Origin: Pseudomonas sp. sp1636
GTDB taxonomy: Bacteria; Pseudomonadota; Gammaproteobacteria; Pseudomonadales; Pseudomonadaceae
Direction of reading: 5' to 3'
Assembly (NCBI RefSeq): GCF_030376615.1
Contig: NZ_JARRAB010000002.1
Span: 124,001 to 188,000, forward strand
DNA: 64,000 nt
In this document: piece after piece, positions 27,141-37,370 of the stretch
Numbering within the stretch: position 1 is the first letter of the stretch
Layout of the letters: the number at the start of each line of letters is the position of its first letter
The notes under the pieces: model-generated
The model's input: the letters and a program-made list of their open reading frames with translations, nothing else
What the model was told of the DNA's origin: nothing
Databases searched by the model: none
Translations under genes and position numbers: made by a program

Positions 27141-27883
27141 CAGCAACTTCTGGACTCCGTATGTACAGCAAGGCGCAGACGCAGGATGCCCAGCACCAGT
27201 TGATCGAGCGCCACGCGCCCTTGGTCAAGCGGATTGCCTATCACTTGTTAGCGCGTCTGCCGGCCAGCGTGCAGGTGGATGATTTGATCCAGGCCGGGAT
27301 GATCGGCCTGCTCGAAGCCTCGAAGAAGTACGACTCCAGTAAAGGTGCCAGTTTCGAAACCTTCGCCGGCATCCGCATCCGCGGTTCGATGCTCGACGAG
27401 GTGCGCAAGGGCGATTGGGCGCCGCGTTCGGTGCATCGCAACAGCCGCATGGTCAGCGATGCCATTCGGCTAATTGAAGCCAGAACCGGTCGAGACGCTA
27501 AAGATCAAGAGGTTGCGGCCGAACTCCAATTGAGTCTCGAGGATTACTACGGCATCCTTGGCGACACTTTGGGCAGCCGGCTGTTCAGTTTCGACGATCT
27601 GTTGCAGGACGGCGAGCAGGGCGGTCTGCACGAAGACGCCAGTTCCACCCACCCGGAACCCTCGCGCGAACTGGAAGACGAGCGCTTTCAGGCGGCGTTG
27701 GCCGATGCCATCAGCCACTTGCCCGAGCGGGAGCGGTTGGTGTTGGCGCTGTATTACGATGAAGAACTGAATCTCAAGGAAATTGGTGAGGTTCTGGGGG
27801 TTAGCGAATCGCGCGTCAGTCAGTTGCATAGTCAGTGTGCCGCACGCTTGCGGGCGCGACTGGGAGAATGGCGGGCGAGCTAG
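27137..27883 (+). CDS. fliA: FliA, flagellar sigma factor sigma-28
   Basis: 248 residues. Region 2 (HAPLVKRIAYHLLARLPASVQVDDLIQAGMIGLLEA), region 3 and region 4 (LNLKEIGEVLGVSESRVSQLHSQCAARLR) are all present. FliA transcribes flagellin, chemotaxis and late genes and is held by FlgM until the hook is finished. ATG overlaps the fleN stop (ATGA). The TAG stop lies inside the word CTAGCAG, the end of a half copy of repeat element A. Confidence 0.96.
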   Translation: MTATSGLRMYSKAQTQDAQHQLIERHAPLVKRIAYHLLARLPASVQVDDLIQAGMIGLLEASKKYDSSKGASFETFAGIRIRGSMLDEVRKGDWAPRSVHRNSRMVSDAIRLIEARTGRDAKDQEVAAELQLSLEDYYGILGDTLGSRLFSFDDLLQDGEQGGLHEDASSTHPEPSRELEDERFQAALADAISHLPERERLVLALYYDEELNLKEIGEVLGVSESRVSQLHSQCAARLRARLGEWRAS

Positions 27884-27900
27884 CAGTCCGTTGGAAAACT
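27880..27900. repeat. Half copy of repeat element A at the fliA stop codon
   Basis: CTAGCAGTCCGTTGGAAAACT differs at 2 of 21 positions from the end of the full element at 16690-16710. No matching right end is found in the 110 bp before cheY, so this is a remnant or a solo end. It contains the fliA TAG. Confidence 0.5.
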
Positions 27901-28009
27901 AGCGAGTGCGCTGGTTTCGCCGCGGCCTGTCAGGCCGGTTTCACAATTGAAAGCAGGCCCAGGTGCTGGGTTCGTTTGGGACTGTACGGAGGTCGACTTG
28001 GACAAAAAC

Positions 28010-28384
28010 ATGAAAATCCTCATCGTTGATGACTTTTCAACGATGCGCCGGATCATCAAGAACCTCCTGCGCGACTTGGGGTTCACCAATACCGCAGAGG
28101 CCGATGATGGCACCACGGCACTGCCGATGCTGCAAAGTGGCAGCTTCGATTTCCTGGTGACTGACTGGAACATGCCAGGCATGACCGGGATCGACTTGTT
28201 ACGAGCGGTGCGCGCCGACGAGCGCCTGAAGCACCTGCCGGTGTTGATGGTGACCGCTGAAGCGAAGCGCGATCAGATCATCGAGGCCGCACAAGCCGGG
28301 GTGAATGGCTATGTGGTTAAACCGTTCACGGCCCAAGTGCTGAAAGAAAAGATTGAAAAAATCTTCGAGCGGGTCAACGGCTGA
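28010..28384 (+). CDS. cheY: CheY, chemotaxis response regulator
   Basis: 124 residues, single receiver domain. Phosphorylation site Asp52 ([11 protein letters not shown]), acidic pocket Asp7/Asp8, Thr82 (MVTAEAK) and Lys104 (VVKPFT) are all in place, so it should be a functional motor-binding CheY. ATG 28010 gives the accepted N-terminus [10 protein letters not shown], but the strong GGAGGT at 27988-27993 is better spaced to an in-frame TTG at 27998, which would add four residues (MDKN). Confidence 0.95.
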   Translation: MKILIVDDFSTMRRIIKNLLRDLGFTNTAEADDGTTALPMLQSGSFDFLVTDWNMPGMTGIDLLRAVRADERLKHLPVLMVTAEAKRDQIIEAAQAGVNGYVVKPFTAQVLKEKIEKIFERVNG

Positions 28385-28403
28385 TGTCTGCCGCGAGGGC
28401 ACT

Positions 28404-29192
28404 ATGGAACACAATGATTGCGCTCAGGGTGATTTTGAGTCGACCCTGAAAACACACGCTCGCCAGTTGGTGGATAGCCTGGAACACGGCGATTTTGGCG
28501 AAGCGGTGCAACTGATCAACGATATCAACAAGGTTCGCGACCGTGGTCTGTATCACGAGGTCGGCAAGCTGACGCGCGAGCTGCATAACGCCATCGTCAA
28601 TTTCCAGCTCGATCCGCGCGTACCGCACGCCAAGGAAGTGTCGCAAATCGCCGACGCCACCGAGCGCCTGAACTATGTGGTGACGATGACCGAGAAAGCG
28701 GCCAATCGCACCATGGATCTGGTCGAACAGAGTTCACCCCTGGTCAATGGCCTCGGCACCGAGGCGCAGAGCCTGAGCGCCGACTGGGGCCGCTTCATGC
28801 GCCGGGAAATGGGCGCCGACGGCTTTCGTGAACTGGCCAAACGGATTGAACTGTTCCTCGCCAACAGCGAGCGCGACAGCGTCCAGGTGGCGGCCCATCT
28901 CAACGACATTCTGCTCGCTCAGGACTATCAGGATTTGACCGGCCAGGTGATCAAGCGGGTGACGCAACTGGTCACCGAAGTGGAAAGCAACTTGCTCAAG
29001 CTGGTGCTGATGGCCAGCCAGGTCGACCGTTTCGCCGGCATCGAGCATGACCACGCCGTGCTGCGTGCCGAACAACAGCAACAAAAAGAGCCTTCCCACG
29101 GTGAAGGTCCGCAGATTCATGCCGATAAGCGTGAAGACGTCGCATCCAATCAGGATGATGTCGACGATCTGCTTTCCAGCCTGGGATTTTAG
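28404..29192 (+). CDS. cheZ: CheZ, CheY-P phosphatase
   Basis: 262 residues. The catalytic helix has DILLAQDYQDLTGQVIKRV, with Asp and Gln of the DxxxQ motif that attack CheY-P; the extreme C-terminus NQDDVDDLLSSLGF is the CheY-binding peptide. A Q-rich, charged linker separates the two. ATG 28404 lies behind GCGAGGGCAC. cheA starts 10 bp downstream. Confidence 0.95.
   Translation: MEHNDCAQGDFESTLKTHARQLVDSLEHGDFGEAVQLINDINKVRDRGLYHEVGKLTRELHNAIVNFQLDPRVPHAKEVSQIADATERLNYVVTMTEKAANRTMDLVEQSSPLVNGLGTEAQSLSADWGRFMRREMGADGFRELAKRIELFLANSERDSVQVAAHLNDILLAQDYQDLTGQVIKRVTQLVTEVESNLLKLVLMASQVDRFAGIEHDHAVLRAEQQQQKEPSHGEGPQIHADKREDVASNQDDVDDLLSSLGF
29102..29128 (+). promoter_or_regulatory. Sigma-28 (FliA) promoter inside cheZ, ahead of cheA
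   Basis: GCCGATAA at 29121-29128 is a perfect -10 box; TGAAGGTC begins at 29102, giving TGAA-N15-GCCGATAA against consensus TAAA-N15-GCCGATAA. The predicted start is near 29135, 68 nt before cheA. This agrees with FliA control of the cheAB-mot-cheW genes in P. aeruginosa. Confidence 0.6.
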
Positions 29193-29202
29193 GAGCACGT
29201 CT

Positions 29203-31440
<2,238 letters not shown>

Positions 31441-31483
31441 TCGTTCGCGGCGCCGGTTCAGACGGCGCCGTTTAGGAGTGTTT

Positions 31484-32599
31484 ATGCTGGTCAAGGTGTT
31501 GGTGGTGGACGATTCCGGCTTCTTTCGCCGGCGCGTTTCGGAAATTCTCTCGGCCGATCCGAACATCCAGGTGATAGGCACGGCGACCAATGGTCGCGAA
31601 GCCATCGATCAAGCGCTGGCGCTCAAGCCCGATGTGATCACCATGGACTACGAGATGCCGATGATGGACGGCATCACGGCGGTACGAAACATCATGCAGC
31701 GCTGTCCGACCCCGGTGTTGATGTTTTCTTCGCTGACCCACGAAGGCGCACGCGTCACCCTGGATGCCTTGGAGGCCGGCGCGGCAGATTTTCTGCCGAA
31801 GAACTTCGAGGACATCTCGCGCAATCCGGAGAAGGTCAAGCAGTTGCTGTGCGAGAGAATTCACGCTATTGCGCGCAGTAATCGCCGCAGTTTGAGCCCG
31901 GCGCCTTTAACCAGCCCCTCTGTCAGCCCGGCGGCAAAGCCGGCCGCAGTGGCCAGTGCGCCGCGTCAGTTCGCGGTTGCCGCGCCGGTGCCAGCCCCGG
32001 GGCCGGCGGTTACGCGCGCGAGCGCGGCCAAACGCAAAGCCTACAAACTGGTGGCCATAGGTACCTCGACCGGTGGCCCGGTGGCCCTACAGCGGGTGCT
32101 GACCCAGTTGCCGGCCAATTTTCCGGCACCGATAGTGCTGATCCAGCATATGCCGGCGGCTTTTACCAAGGCCTTTGCCGAACGGCTGGACAAACTGTGT
32201 CGAATCAACGTCAAGGAGGCCGAGGACGGCGACCTGTTGCGTCCCGGCTTGGCACTGCTGGCGCCGGGCGGCAAGCAGATGATGATCGATGGTCGCGGTG
32301 CGGTGCGGATTCTGCCCGGTGACGAGCGCCTGAACTACAAACCCTGTGTCGACATTACCTTCGGTTCGGCGGCCAAGTCCTTTCACGATAAGGTGCTGGC
32401 GGTGGTCTTGACCGGCATGGGCGCGGATGGGCGCGAGGGTGCGCGTCTGCTCAAGCAGGGCGGCAGTCAGGTGTGGGCGCAGGATGAGGCCAGTTGCGTG
32501 ATCTATGGCATGCCGATGGCGGTGGTCAAGGCCAATCTGGCGGACGCCATCTACGGCCTCGACGACATCGGTCGGCACTTGGCGGAGGCCTGCGTGTAA
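31484..32599 (+). CDS. cheB: CheB, chemoreceptor methylesterase
   Basis: 371 residues. Receiver domain with Asp55 ([13 protein letters not shown]), an A/P-rich linker (about 130-185), and a methylesterase domain with the catalytic Ser in GTSTGGP, His in LIQHMPAAF and Asp in [12 protein letters not shown] 31484 is preferred over the GTG two codons earlier because TTAGGAG is correctly spaced to it. The stop overlaps the motC ATG by one base. CheR is not in this window. Confidence 0.95.
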   Translation: MLVKVLVVDDSGFFRRRVSEILSADPNIQVIGTATNGREAIDQALALKPDVITMDYEMPMMDGITAVRNIMQRCPTPVLMFSSLTHEGARVTLDALEAGAADFLPKNFEDISRNPEKVKQLLCERIHAIARSNRRSLSPAPLTSPSVSPAAKPAAVASAPRQFAVAAPVPAPGPAVTRASAAKRKAYKLVAIGTSTGGPVALQRVLTQLPANFPAPIVLIQHMPAAFTKAFAERLDKLCRINVKEAEDGDLLRPGLALLAPGGKQMMIDGRGAVRILPGDERLNYKPCVDITFGSAAKSFHDKVLAVVLTGMGADGREGARLLKQGGSQVWAQDEASCVIYGMPMAVVKANLADAIYGLDDIGRHLAEACV

Positions 32600-33339
32600 T
32601 GGATGTGCTGAGCCTGATAGGGGTCATCCTGGCGTTCGTCGCCATTTTGGGTGGCAACTATCTGGAGGGCGGCCATGTGGCGGCGCTGCTCAACGGCCCG
32701 GCGGCGTTGATCGTGATTGGCGGAACCCTGGGCGCGGCGTTTCTGCAGGCGCCGGTCAGCGTGTTCAAACGCGCCCTGGCGATTCTGCGCTGGATCTTCT
32801 TGCCGCCGCGCATCGATCTGGCCGGCGGCATCGAGCATGTGGTGGGCTGGAGCATGACCGCGCGCAAGGAAGGCCTGCTCGGCCTGGAGGCGGTGGCCGA
32901 CTCCGAGACCGATCCCTATGCGCGCAAGGGGTTGCAGCTGCTGGTCGATGGTGCCGAACCCGAAGCCATTCGCAGCATTCTCGAGGTCGACCTGTACACC
33001 CAGGAGGGCCGCGATATCCAGGCCGCCAAGGTCTATGAAAGCATGGGCGGGTACGCCCCGACCATCGGCATCATCGGAGCGGTGATGGGCCTGATCCACG
33101 TAATGGGCAATCTGGCCGATCCGAGCAAGCTCGGCAGCGGCATTGCCGTGGCCTTTGTCGCCACCATCTACGGGGTCGGTTTTGCCAACCTGCTGTTGCT
33201 GCCCATTGGCAACAAGCTCAAGGCCGTCGCCCTGCGTCAGTCGCGCTACCGCGAGATGTTGCTGGAGGGCATTCTGTCGATTGCCGAAGGCGAGAATCCG
33301 CGCTCCATCGAATTGAAGCTGCAAGGCTTCATGGAGTAG
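32599..33339 (+). CDS. motC: MotC, second flagellar stator, MotA-type subunit
   Basis: 246 residues with four membrane helices; the MotA/TolQ/ExbB signature YAPTIGIIGAVMGLIHVMGNLADPSKLGSGIAVAFVATIYGVGFANLLLLPIGNKL is complete. Paired with MotD 2 bp downstream. In P. aeruginosa MotCD is the stator needed for swarming at high load and is controlled by c-di-GMP. Start is at the TAATG junction with cheB. Confidence 0.94.
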   Translation: MDVLSLIGVILAFVAILGGNYLEGGHVAALLNGPAALIVIGGTLGAAFLQAPVSVFKRALAILRWIFLPPRIDLAGGIEHVVGWSMTARKEGLLGLEAVADSETDPYARKGLQLLVDGAEPEAIRSILEVDLYTQEGRDIQAAKVYESMGGYAPTIGIIGAVMGLIHVMGNLADPSKLGSGIAVAFVATIYGVGFANLLLLPIGNKLKAVALRQSRYREMLLEGILSIAEGENPRSIELKLQGFME

Positions 33340-33341
33340 CC

Positions 33342-34214
33342 ATGGCTCGTCGCAGGCACCCCGAAGAGCACGAAAACCATGAGCGTTGGCTGGTCTCCTA
33401 TGCCGACTTCATCACCCTGTTGTTCGCTTTTTTTGTGGTGATGTACTCGATGTCCTCGGTCAACGAGGGCAAGTACAAGATTCTCTCGGACAGCCTGACC
33501 GGGGTGTTCAATCAACCAGACCGGGCGATCAAGCCTATCCCGGTGGGCGATGAGCGGCCGCGCACCACCGAGCCGGATCGCGCGCTGGTCGATGAGGACG
33601 AGCAGGCCGGCCCGGCGGCGGACTCCCTGCAGAGCATTGCCGAGAGCATGCGCCAGGCGTTTGCCGGCTTGATCGATTCCAAGCAACTGAAGGTGAGTGG
33701 CAACGAGCTGTGGATCGAGATCGAGCTCAGTTCCAGCCTGCTGTTTCCCAGTGGCGATGCCTTGCCGAACAATGCCGCATTCGACCTTGTCGAGAAGATT
33801 GCCAAGATTCTGGCGCCTTATGAAAACCCGGTGCATGTCGAGGGCTTTACCGACAACCTGCCGATTAAAACCGCGCAGTTCCCAACCAACTGGGAATTGT
33901 CGGCTGCCCGGGCGGCCAGCATCGTGCGCATGCTGGCCATGGATGGGGTCAACCCCGGACGCTTGGCGTCGGTGGGCTATGGTGAATTTCAACCCGTGGC
34001 GGATAACGCGACGGCCGATGGCCGGGCACGTAACCGGCGGGTGGTATTGGTGGTGTCGCGCAACCTCGATGTGCGTCGTAGCGTGAGTGGTGTGGGCAGC
34101 TCCAATGCCCGTCCCGATAGCGCCTTGCAGCGGGCTGGCACGCAACCTGCACCACTGCCTGCAATGCAGGCCCCGCCAGCGGGTGCCGTCAATCCCCCGT
34201 CGTTTGCCCCCTAG
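33342..34214 (+). CDS. motD: MotD, second flagellar stator, MotB-type subunit
   Basis: 290 residues. The single membrane helix WLVSYADFITLLFAFFVVMYSM has the proton-carrying Asp22, followed by the plug region and an OmpA-type peptidoglycan-binding domain (VHVEGFTDNLPIKTAQFPTNWELSAARAASIVRML, VGYGEFQPVADNATADGRARNRRV). A 40-residue A/P-rich tail ends the protein. Confidence 0.94.
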   Translation: MARRRHPEEHENHERWLVSYADFITLLFAFFVVMYSMSSVNEGKYKILSDSLTGVFNQPDRAIKPIPVGDERPRTTEPDRALVDEDEQAGPAADSLQSIAESMRQAFAGLIDSKQLKVSGNELWIEIELSSSLLFPSGDALPNNAAFDLVEKIAKILAPYENPVHVEGFTDNLPIKTAQFPTNWELSAARAASIVRMLAMDGVNPGRLASVGYGEFQPVADNATADGRARNRRVVLVVSRNLDVRRSVSGVGSSNARPDSALQRAGTQPAPLPAMQAPPAGAVNPPSFAP

Positions 34215-34265
34215 GGCGACGCCTGTTCTCGGTAGGGTCTGGATCATACCGGGAGGACAAACAAG

Positions 34266-35054
34266 ATGAGAGTCTGGGCAGTAGCCAATCAAAAAGGTGG
34301 TGTGGGCAAGACCACCACCGCCATCGCCTTGGCCGGTCTGCTGGCCGATGCCGGCAAGCGCGTGGTGGTGGTCGATCTCGATCCCCATGGCTCGATGACC
34401 AGCTATTTCGGTCACGATCCGGATGCCTTGGAACACAGCTGTTTCGATCTGTTCCTGCAGCAAGGCGCGGTGCCTCAGGGGCTGCCGGAGCAATTGCTGC
34501 TGCCCACCAGCCATGAGCGTATCGCCCTGTTGCCGTCGAGTACCGCCTTGGCCACGCTCGAGCGCCAGTCGCCCGGGCAGAGTGGGCTGGGCCTGGTGAT
34601 CGCCAAGAGTCTGGCGCAACTCTGGCAGGGCTACGATCATGCGGTGATCGACAGTCCGCCGTTGCTCGGCGTGCTGATGGTCAATGCGTTGGCGGCCAGC
34701 CAGCAGTTGGTGATCCCGGTGCAGACCGAATTTCTCGCGGTCAAGGGCCTGGAACGCATGGTCAGTACCCTGGCGATGATCAATCGGTCGCGCAAGCAGG
34801 CGCTGCCCTACAGCATAGTGCCGACCCTGTTCGACCGGCGTACCCAGGCCTCGCTGGGCACCTTGCGCCTGCTGCGCGACAGCTATCCGGAGCATCTGTG
34901 GCCGGCCTATATTCCGATCGACACGCGCTTGCGCGATGCCAGCCGCGCCGGGCGCACGCCTTCGCAGTTCGACCCCAATAGCCGCGGTGTGCTGGCCTAT
35001 CGGGCGCTGCTCAAGCACCTGTTGGCGCAGCAGCTGGCCGCGCAGGTGGCATGA
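34266..35054 (+). CDS. parC: ParC-type ParA ATPase for polar placement of chemotaxis arrays
   Basis: 262 residues. Walker A is NQKGGVGKTTT near the N-terminus; VVVDLDPHGSMTSYFG and AVIDSPPLLGVLMVNALAA follow. Chromosomal ParA would be next to parB near the origin; here the neighbours are motD, a CheW-like ParP and cheW, matching the ParC/ParP system that recruits chemotaxis clusters to the pole in Vibrio and Pseudomonas. The ATG follows GGGAGGACAAACAAG. Assignment rests on family plus context. Confidence 0.85.
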   Translation: MRVWAVANQKGGVGKTTTAIALAGLLADAGKRVVVVDLDPHGSMTSYFGHDPDALEHSCFDLFLQQGAVPQGLPEQLLLPTSHERIALLPSSTALATLERQSPGQSGLGLVIAKSLAQLWQGYDHAVIDSPPLLGVLMVNALAASQQLVIPVQTEFLAVKGLERMVSTLAMINRSRKQALPYSIVPTLFDRRTQASLGTLRLLRDSYPEHLWPAYIPIDTRLRDASRAGRTPSQFDPNSRGVLAYRALLKHLLAQQLAAQVA

Positions 35055-35082
35055 GATGAGGATCCCTGATCAGCCGAGAAAC

Positions 35083-35110
35083 TCAAGTATGCCGCCACTG
35101 CGGCCGATAG
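35083..35110 (+). promoter_or_regulatory. Possible sigma-28 promoter of parP-cheW
   Basis: GCCGATAG at 35103-35110 matches the -10 box at 7 of 8 positions; TCAAGTAT begins at 35083, but the distance is one base longer than usual. It lies in the 87-bp parC-parP gap. Weak candidate only. Confidence 0.3.
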
Positions 35111-35141
35111 GTTGTACAGGTTATTTTTGCGGATTCCATCT

Positions 35142-35945
35142 ATGAGTCGTCCCGTCGCCACCGCCACGCGCCCCCAGTTGGCCTTGCAGTCCTATCTGGA
35201 CAGCTTGTTGCAGGAGGCCGCGGTCGAATTGGCCGAGAGCAGCAGCCTGGACGAGTTCGCGGCCGCGGTGCTGGAGGAGCAGGTGCGCGATGCTGGCCTG
35301 CTGCCCGCTGCGCCGGTGCAGGCGCTGGCTGAACCGCAGCCTGTTAGCTTGCCGGTGCTCGACGCGGCACCCGCTGTGGTCGTTCAGCCGCTGCCGGTTG
35401 AGTCGGTGATCGACGTCCATTTGCCCGCTACCTCGATCAAGCAGCTACCCGGCTTGCAGTCGGGCGAGCGGCCAGAGTGGGCACAGGAGCCGTTCGAGTG
35501 CCTGTTATTCGATGTCGCCGGCCTGACCTTGGCGGTGCCGCTGGTGTGCCTGGGCTCGATATTTCCGCTGGCGGGGCAGGAGTTGACGCCATTATTTGGC
35601 CAGCCGGACTGGTTTCTCGGCATACTGCCGTGCCAGGCCGGCAACCTGAAGGTTCTGGATACCGCGCGTTGGGTCATGCCTGACCGTTATCGCGATGATT
35701 TTCGCCAGGGTTTGCAGTATGTGATTTCAGTGCAGGGCTATGAGTGGGGGCTGGCCGTGCATCAGGTCAGTCGTTCGATTCGTCTGGATCCCAGCGAGAT
35801 CAAGTGGCGCACTCAACGCACGCTGCGGCCCTGGTTGGCGGGCACCGTGATCGAACACATGTGCGCCTTGCTGGATGTGGCGGCCCTGGCCGAGCTGATT
35901 GCCAGTGGCGCGGCCAAGCGCATGGTCAATGGCCAGATTCACTGA
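35142..35945 (+). CDS. parP: ParP-type CheW-domain protein
   Basis: 267 residues. An N-terminal helical region (about 5-65, YLDSLLQEAAVELAESSSLDEFAAAVLEEQV) and a P/V-rich linker are followed by a CheW-like domain (about 120-260, FECLLFDVAGLTLAVPLVCLGSIFPL ... GLAVHQVSRSIRLDPSEIKWR). This two-part form matches ParP, which joins ParC to CheA. ATG 35142 (MSRPVATATRPQ) is chosen over an in-frame TTG 30 bp upstream; its ribosome site is poor. Confidence 0.82.
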   Translation: MSRPVATATRPQLALQSYLDSLLQEAAVELAESSSLDEFAAAVLEEQVRDAGLLPAAPVQALAEPQPVSLPVLDAAPAVVVQPLPVESVIDVHLPATSIKQLPGLQSGERPEWAQEPFECLLFDVAGLTLAVPLVCLGSIFPLAGQELTPLFGQPDWFLGILPCQAGNLKVLDTARWVMPDRYRDDFRQGLQYVISVQGYEWGLAVHQVSRSIRLDPSEIKWRTQRTLRPWLAGTVIEHMCALLDVAALAELIASGAAKRMVNGQIH

Positions 35946-36047
35946 TTGAGAAATGGCGGGCTCGCCCTGGCGGCGAGTTTGGCCGATGATGACAGGCGGT
36001 TTGAACCGCGCACGCCGCACCGCGCGGCTTACGACGAGGCTAGGGGT

Positions 36048-36527
36048 ATGAAGAAGAATTCTGCACAGGGCGCTGAAGATCCCATCCTGCAATGGGTGAC
36101 CTTCCGTCTGGACAATGAAACCTATGGCATCAATGTGATGCAGGTTCAGGAAGTACTGCGCTACACCGAGATCGCTCCGGTGCCGGGTGCGCCGAGTTAT
36201 GTGCTGGGGATCATCAATCTGCGCGGCAATGTGGTGACGGTGATCGACACCCGCCAGCGCTTCGGCCTGGACTCGGCAGCGGTGACCGACAATACCCGCA
36301 TCGTGATCATCGAGGCGGACAAGCAAGTGGTCGGCATCATGGTCGACAGCGTGGCCGAGGTGGTCTACCTGCGCCAGTCCGAGGTGGAAACCGCGCCGAA
36401 TGTCGGCAACGACGAATCGGCCAAGTTCATCCAGGGCGTGTGCAACAAGAACGGCGAGCTGCTGATTCTGGTCGAACTGGACAAGATGATGAGCGAAGAA
36501 GAGTGGTCCGAGCTGGAGAGTATCTAA
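36048..36527 (+). CDS. cheW: CheW, chemotaxis coupling protein
   Basis: 159 residues, the usual CheW length: WVTFRLDNETYGINVMQVQEVLRYTEIAPVPGAPSYVLGIINLRGNVVTVIDTRQRFGL is the standard coupling fold. It connects receptors to CheA. ATG 36048 follows GAGGCTAGGGGT; an in-frame extension through the 102-bp gap after parP has no family match. A hairpin CTCGCC/GGCGAG lies in that gap (35961-35976). Confidence 0.95.
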   Translation: MKKNSAQGAEDPILQWVTFRLDNETYGINVMQVQEVLRYTEIAPVPGAPSYVLGIINLRGNVVTVIDTRQRFGLDSAAVTDNTRIVIIEADKQVVGIMVDSVAEVVYLRQSEVETAPNVGNDESAKFIQGVCNKNGELLILVELDKMMSEEEWSELESI

Positions 36528-36530
36528 ACC

Positions 36531-36926
36531 ATGTTAGAGATCGCGCTGATCCTGCTTGGGCTGGTGTGCCTGGGGTTGGTCGGCACCTGCGTCTGGCTGA
36601 TCATGCAGCAGCGCCACCTGGCGTTGTTGCAGGCCGAGCGGGATGCGGCGCGCGATCTGCGCATCAAGGAGTTAAGTAAGCGCCTGGATATCTACCTGGC
36701 CGGTAGCGTGCGCATGGGCGAAGAGCTGCACGAGCTGCGGCAAATCGTGGCGCCACTGCCGGACAAGCTGAGCCAGATCGAACAGCGCGATCCCAGTAGC
36801 CTGTCTTTTACCCAGGCCGCACGCCTGGTCGGCTTGGGTGCCAGTGTCGATGACCTGACCCAGTCCTGCGGGCTGAGCAAGGCCGAGGCAGAGCTGATCA
36901 GCAAGCTCAATCAGCCCAAACGCTGA
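36531..36926 (+). CDS. DUF2802 membrane-anchored protein of chemotaxis operon
   Basis: 131 residues: an N-terminal membrane helix (about 2-24, LEIALILLGLVCLGLVGTCVWLIM), a coiled coil (about 30-90) and a C-terminal helix-turn-helix-like stretch (FTQAARLVGLGASVDDLTQSCGLSKAEAELISKLN). It is the conserved DUF2802 gene that follows cheW in pseudomonads, 3 bp after the cheW stop. No biochemical role is known to me; location suggests a link to polar chemotaxis or motility. Confidence 0.8.
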   Translation: MLEIALILLGLVCLGLVGTCVWLIMQQRHLALLQAERDAARDLRIKELSKRLDIYLAGSVRMGEELHELRQIVAPLPDKLSQIEQRDPSSLSFTQAARLVGLGASVDDLTQSCGLSKAEAELISKLNQPKR

Positions 36927-37043
36927 GCGCGTGCGCACGAAATGCCTGCGGCGAATGCCCGGAGGCGGCTCGCAAGGGCGTTCGATATGTTCACAAATCC
37001 TGAGTCTTTCGCGTCCAGACCATCTGTAGCCTGGCTCGGCTCT

Positions 37044-37370
37044 TCAGCGTGGCGGGCCGTCAAGCCGTGGTAGCGGCGGGGTGATGTCGTTATCGCGCTG
37101 GAAACCCGGCGGGCACTTGCCCTTCAAATGCCAGGCGAACGCGATGATCTCGGCAATGCAGCGATACAGTTGCTCGGGGATTGCCTCGCCCAGTTCCAGG
37201 CGTGCCAGCAGGCGTACCAGTTCGGCATTCTCGTAGATGGGCACCTCATATTCGCGGGCGATTGCCAGAATCGCCTCGGCCAACTCGTCATCGCCCTTGG
37301 CGCTGAGGTTGGGAGCATTTTGCCCGTCATAGGTGAGGGCGATGGCTTGGCGCGGGGCTGGTTTTTTCAT
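37044..37370 (-). CDS. Free-standing FlhB C-terminal domain (FlhX-like)
   Basis: 108 residues. The core AIALTYDGQNAPNLSAKGDDELAEAILAIAREYEVPIYEN... aligns with FlhB from just after its NPTH cleavage site (FAVALKYDPAKGHAPVLLAKGGDFTALKIREIAQEHQV) to its C-terminus, with no membrane part and no NPTH. It therefore mimics the small fragment of cleaved FlhB. In Helicobacter and Campylobacter such FlhX proteins can replace that fragment. Its start overlaps the end of the FliK-like gene on the same strand by 4 bp (ATGA), so the two form an operon. Confidence 0.85.
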   Translation of the reverse strand: MKKPAPRQAIALTYDGQNAPNLSAKGDDELAEAILAIAREYEVPIYENAELVRLLARLELGEAIPEQLYRCIAEIIAFAWHLKGKCPPGFQRDNDITPPLPRLDGPPR

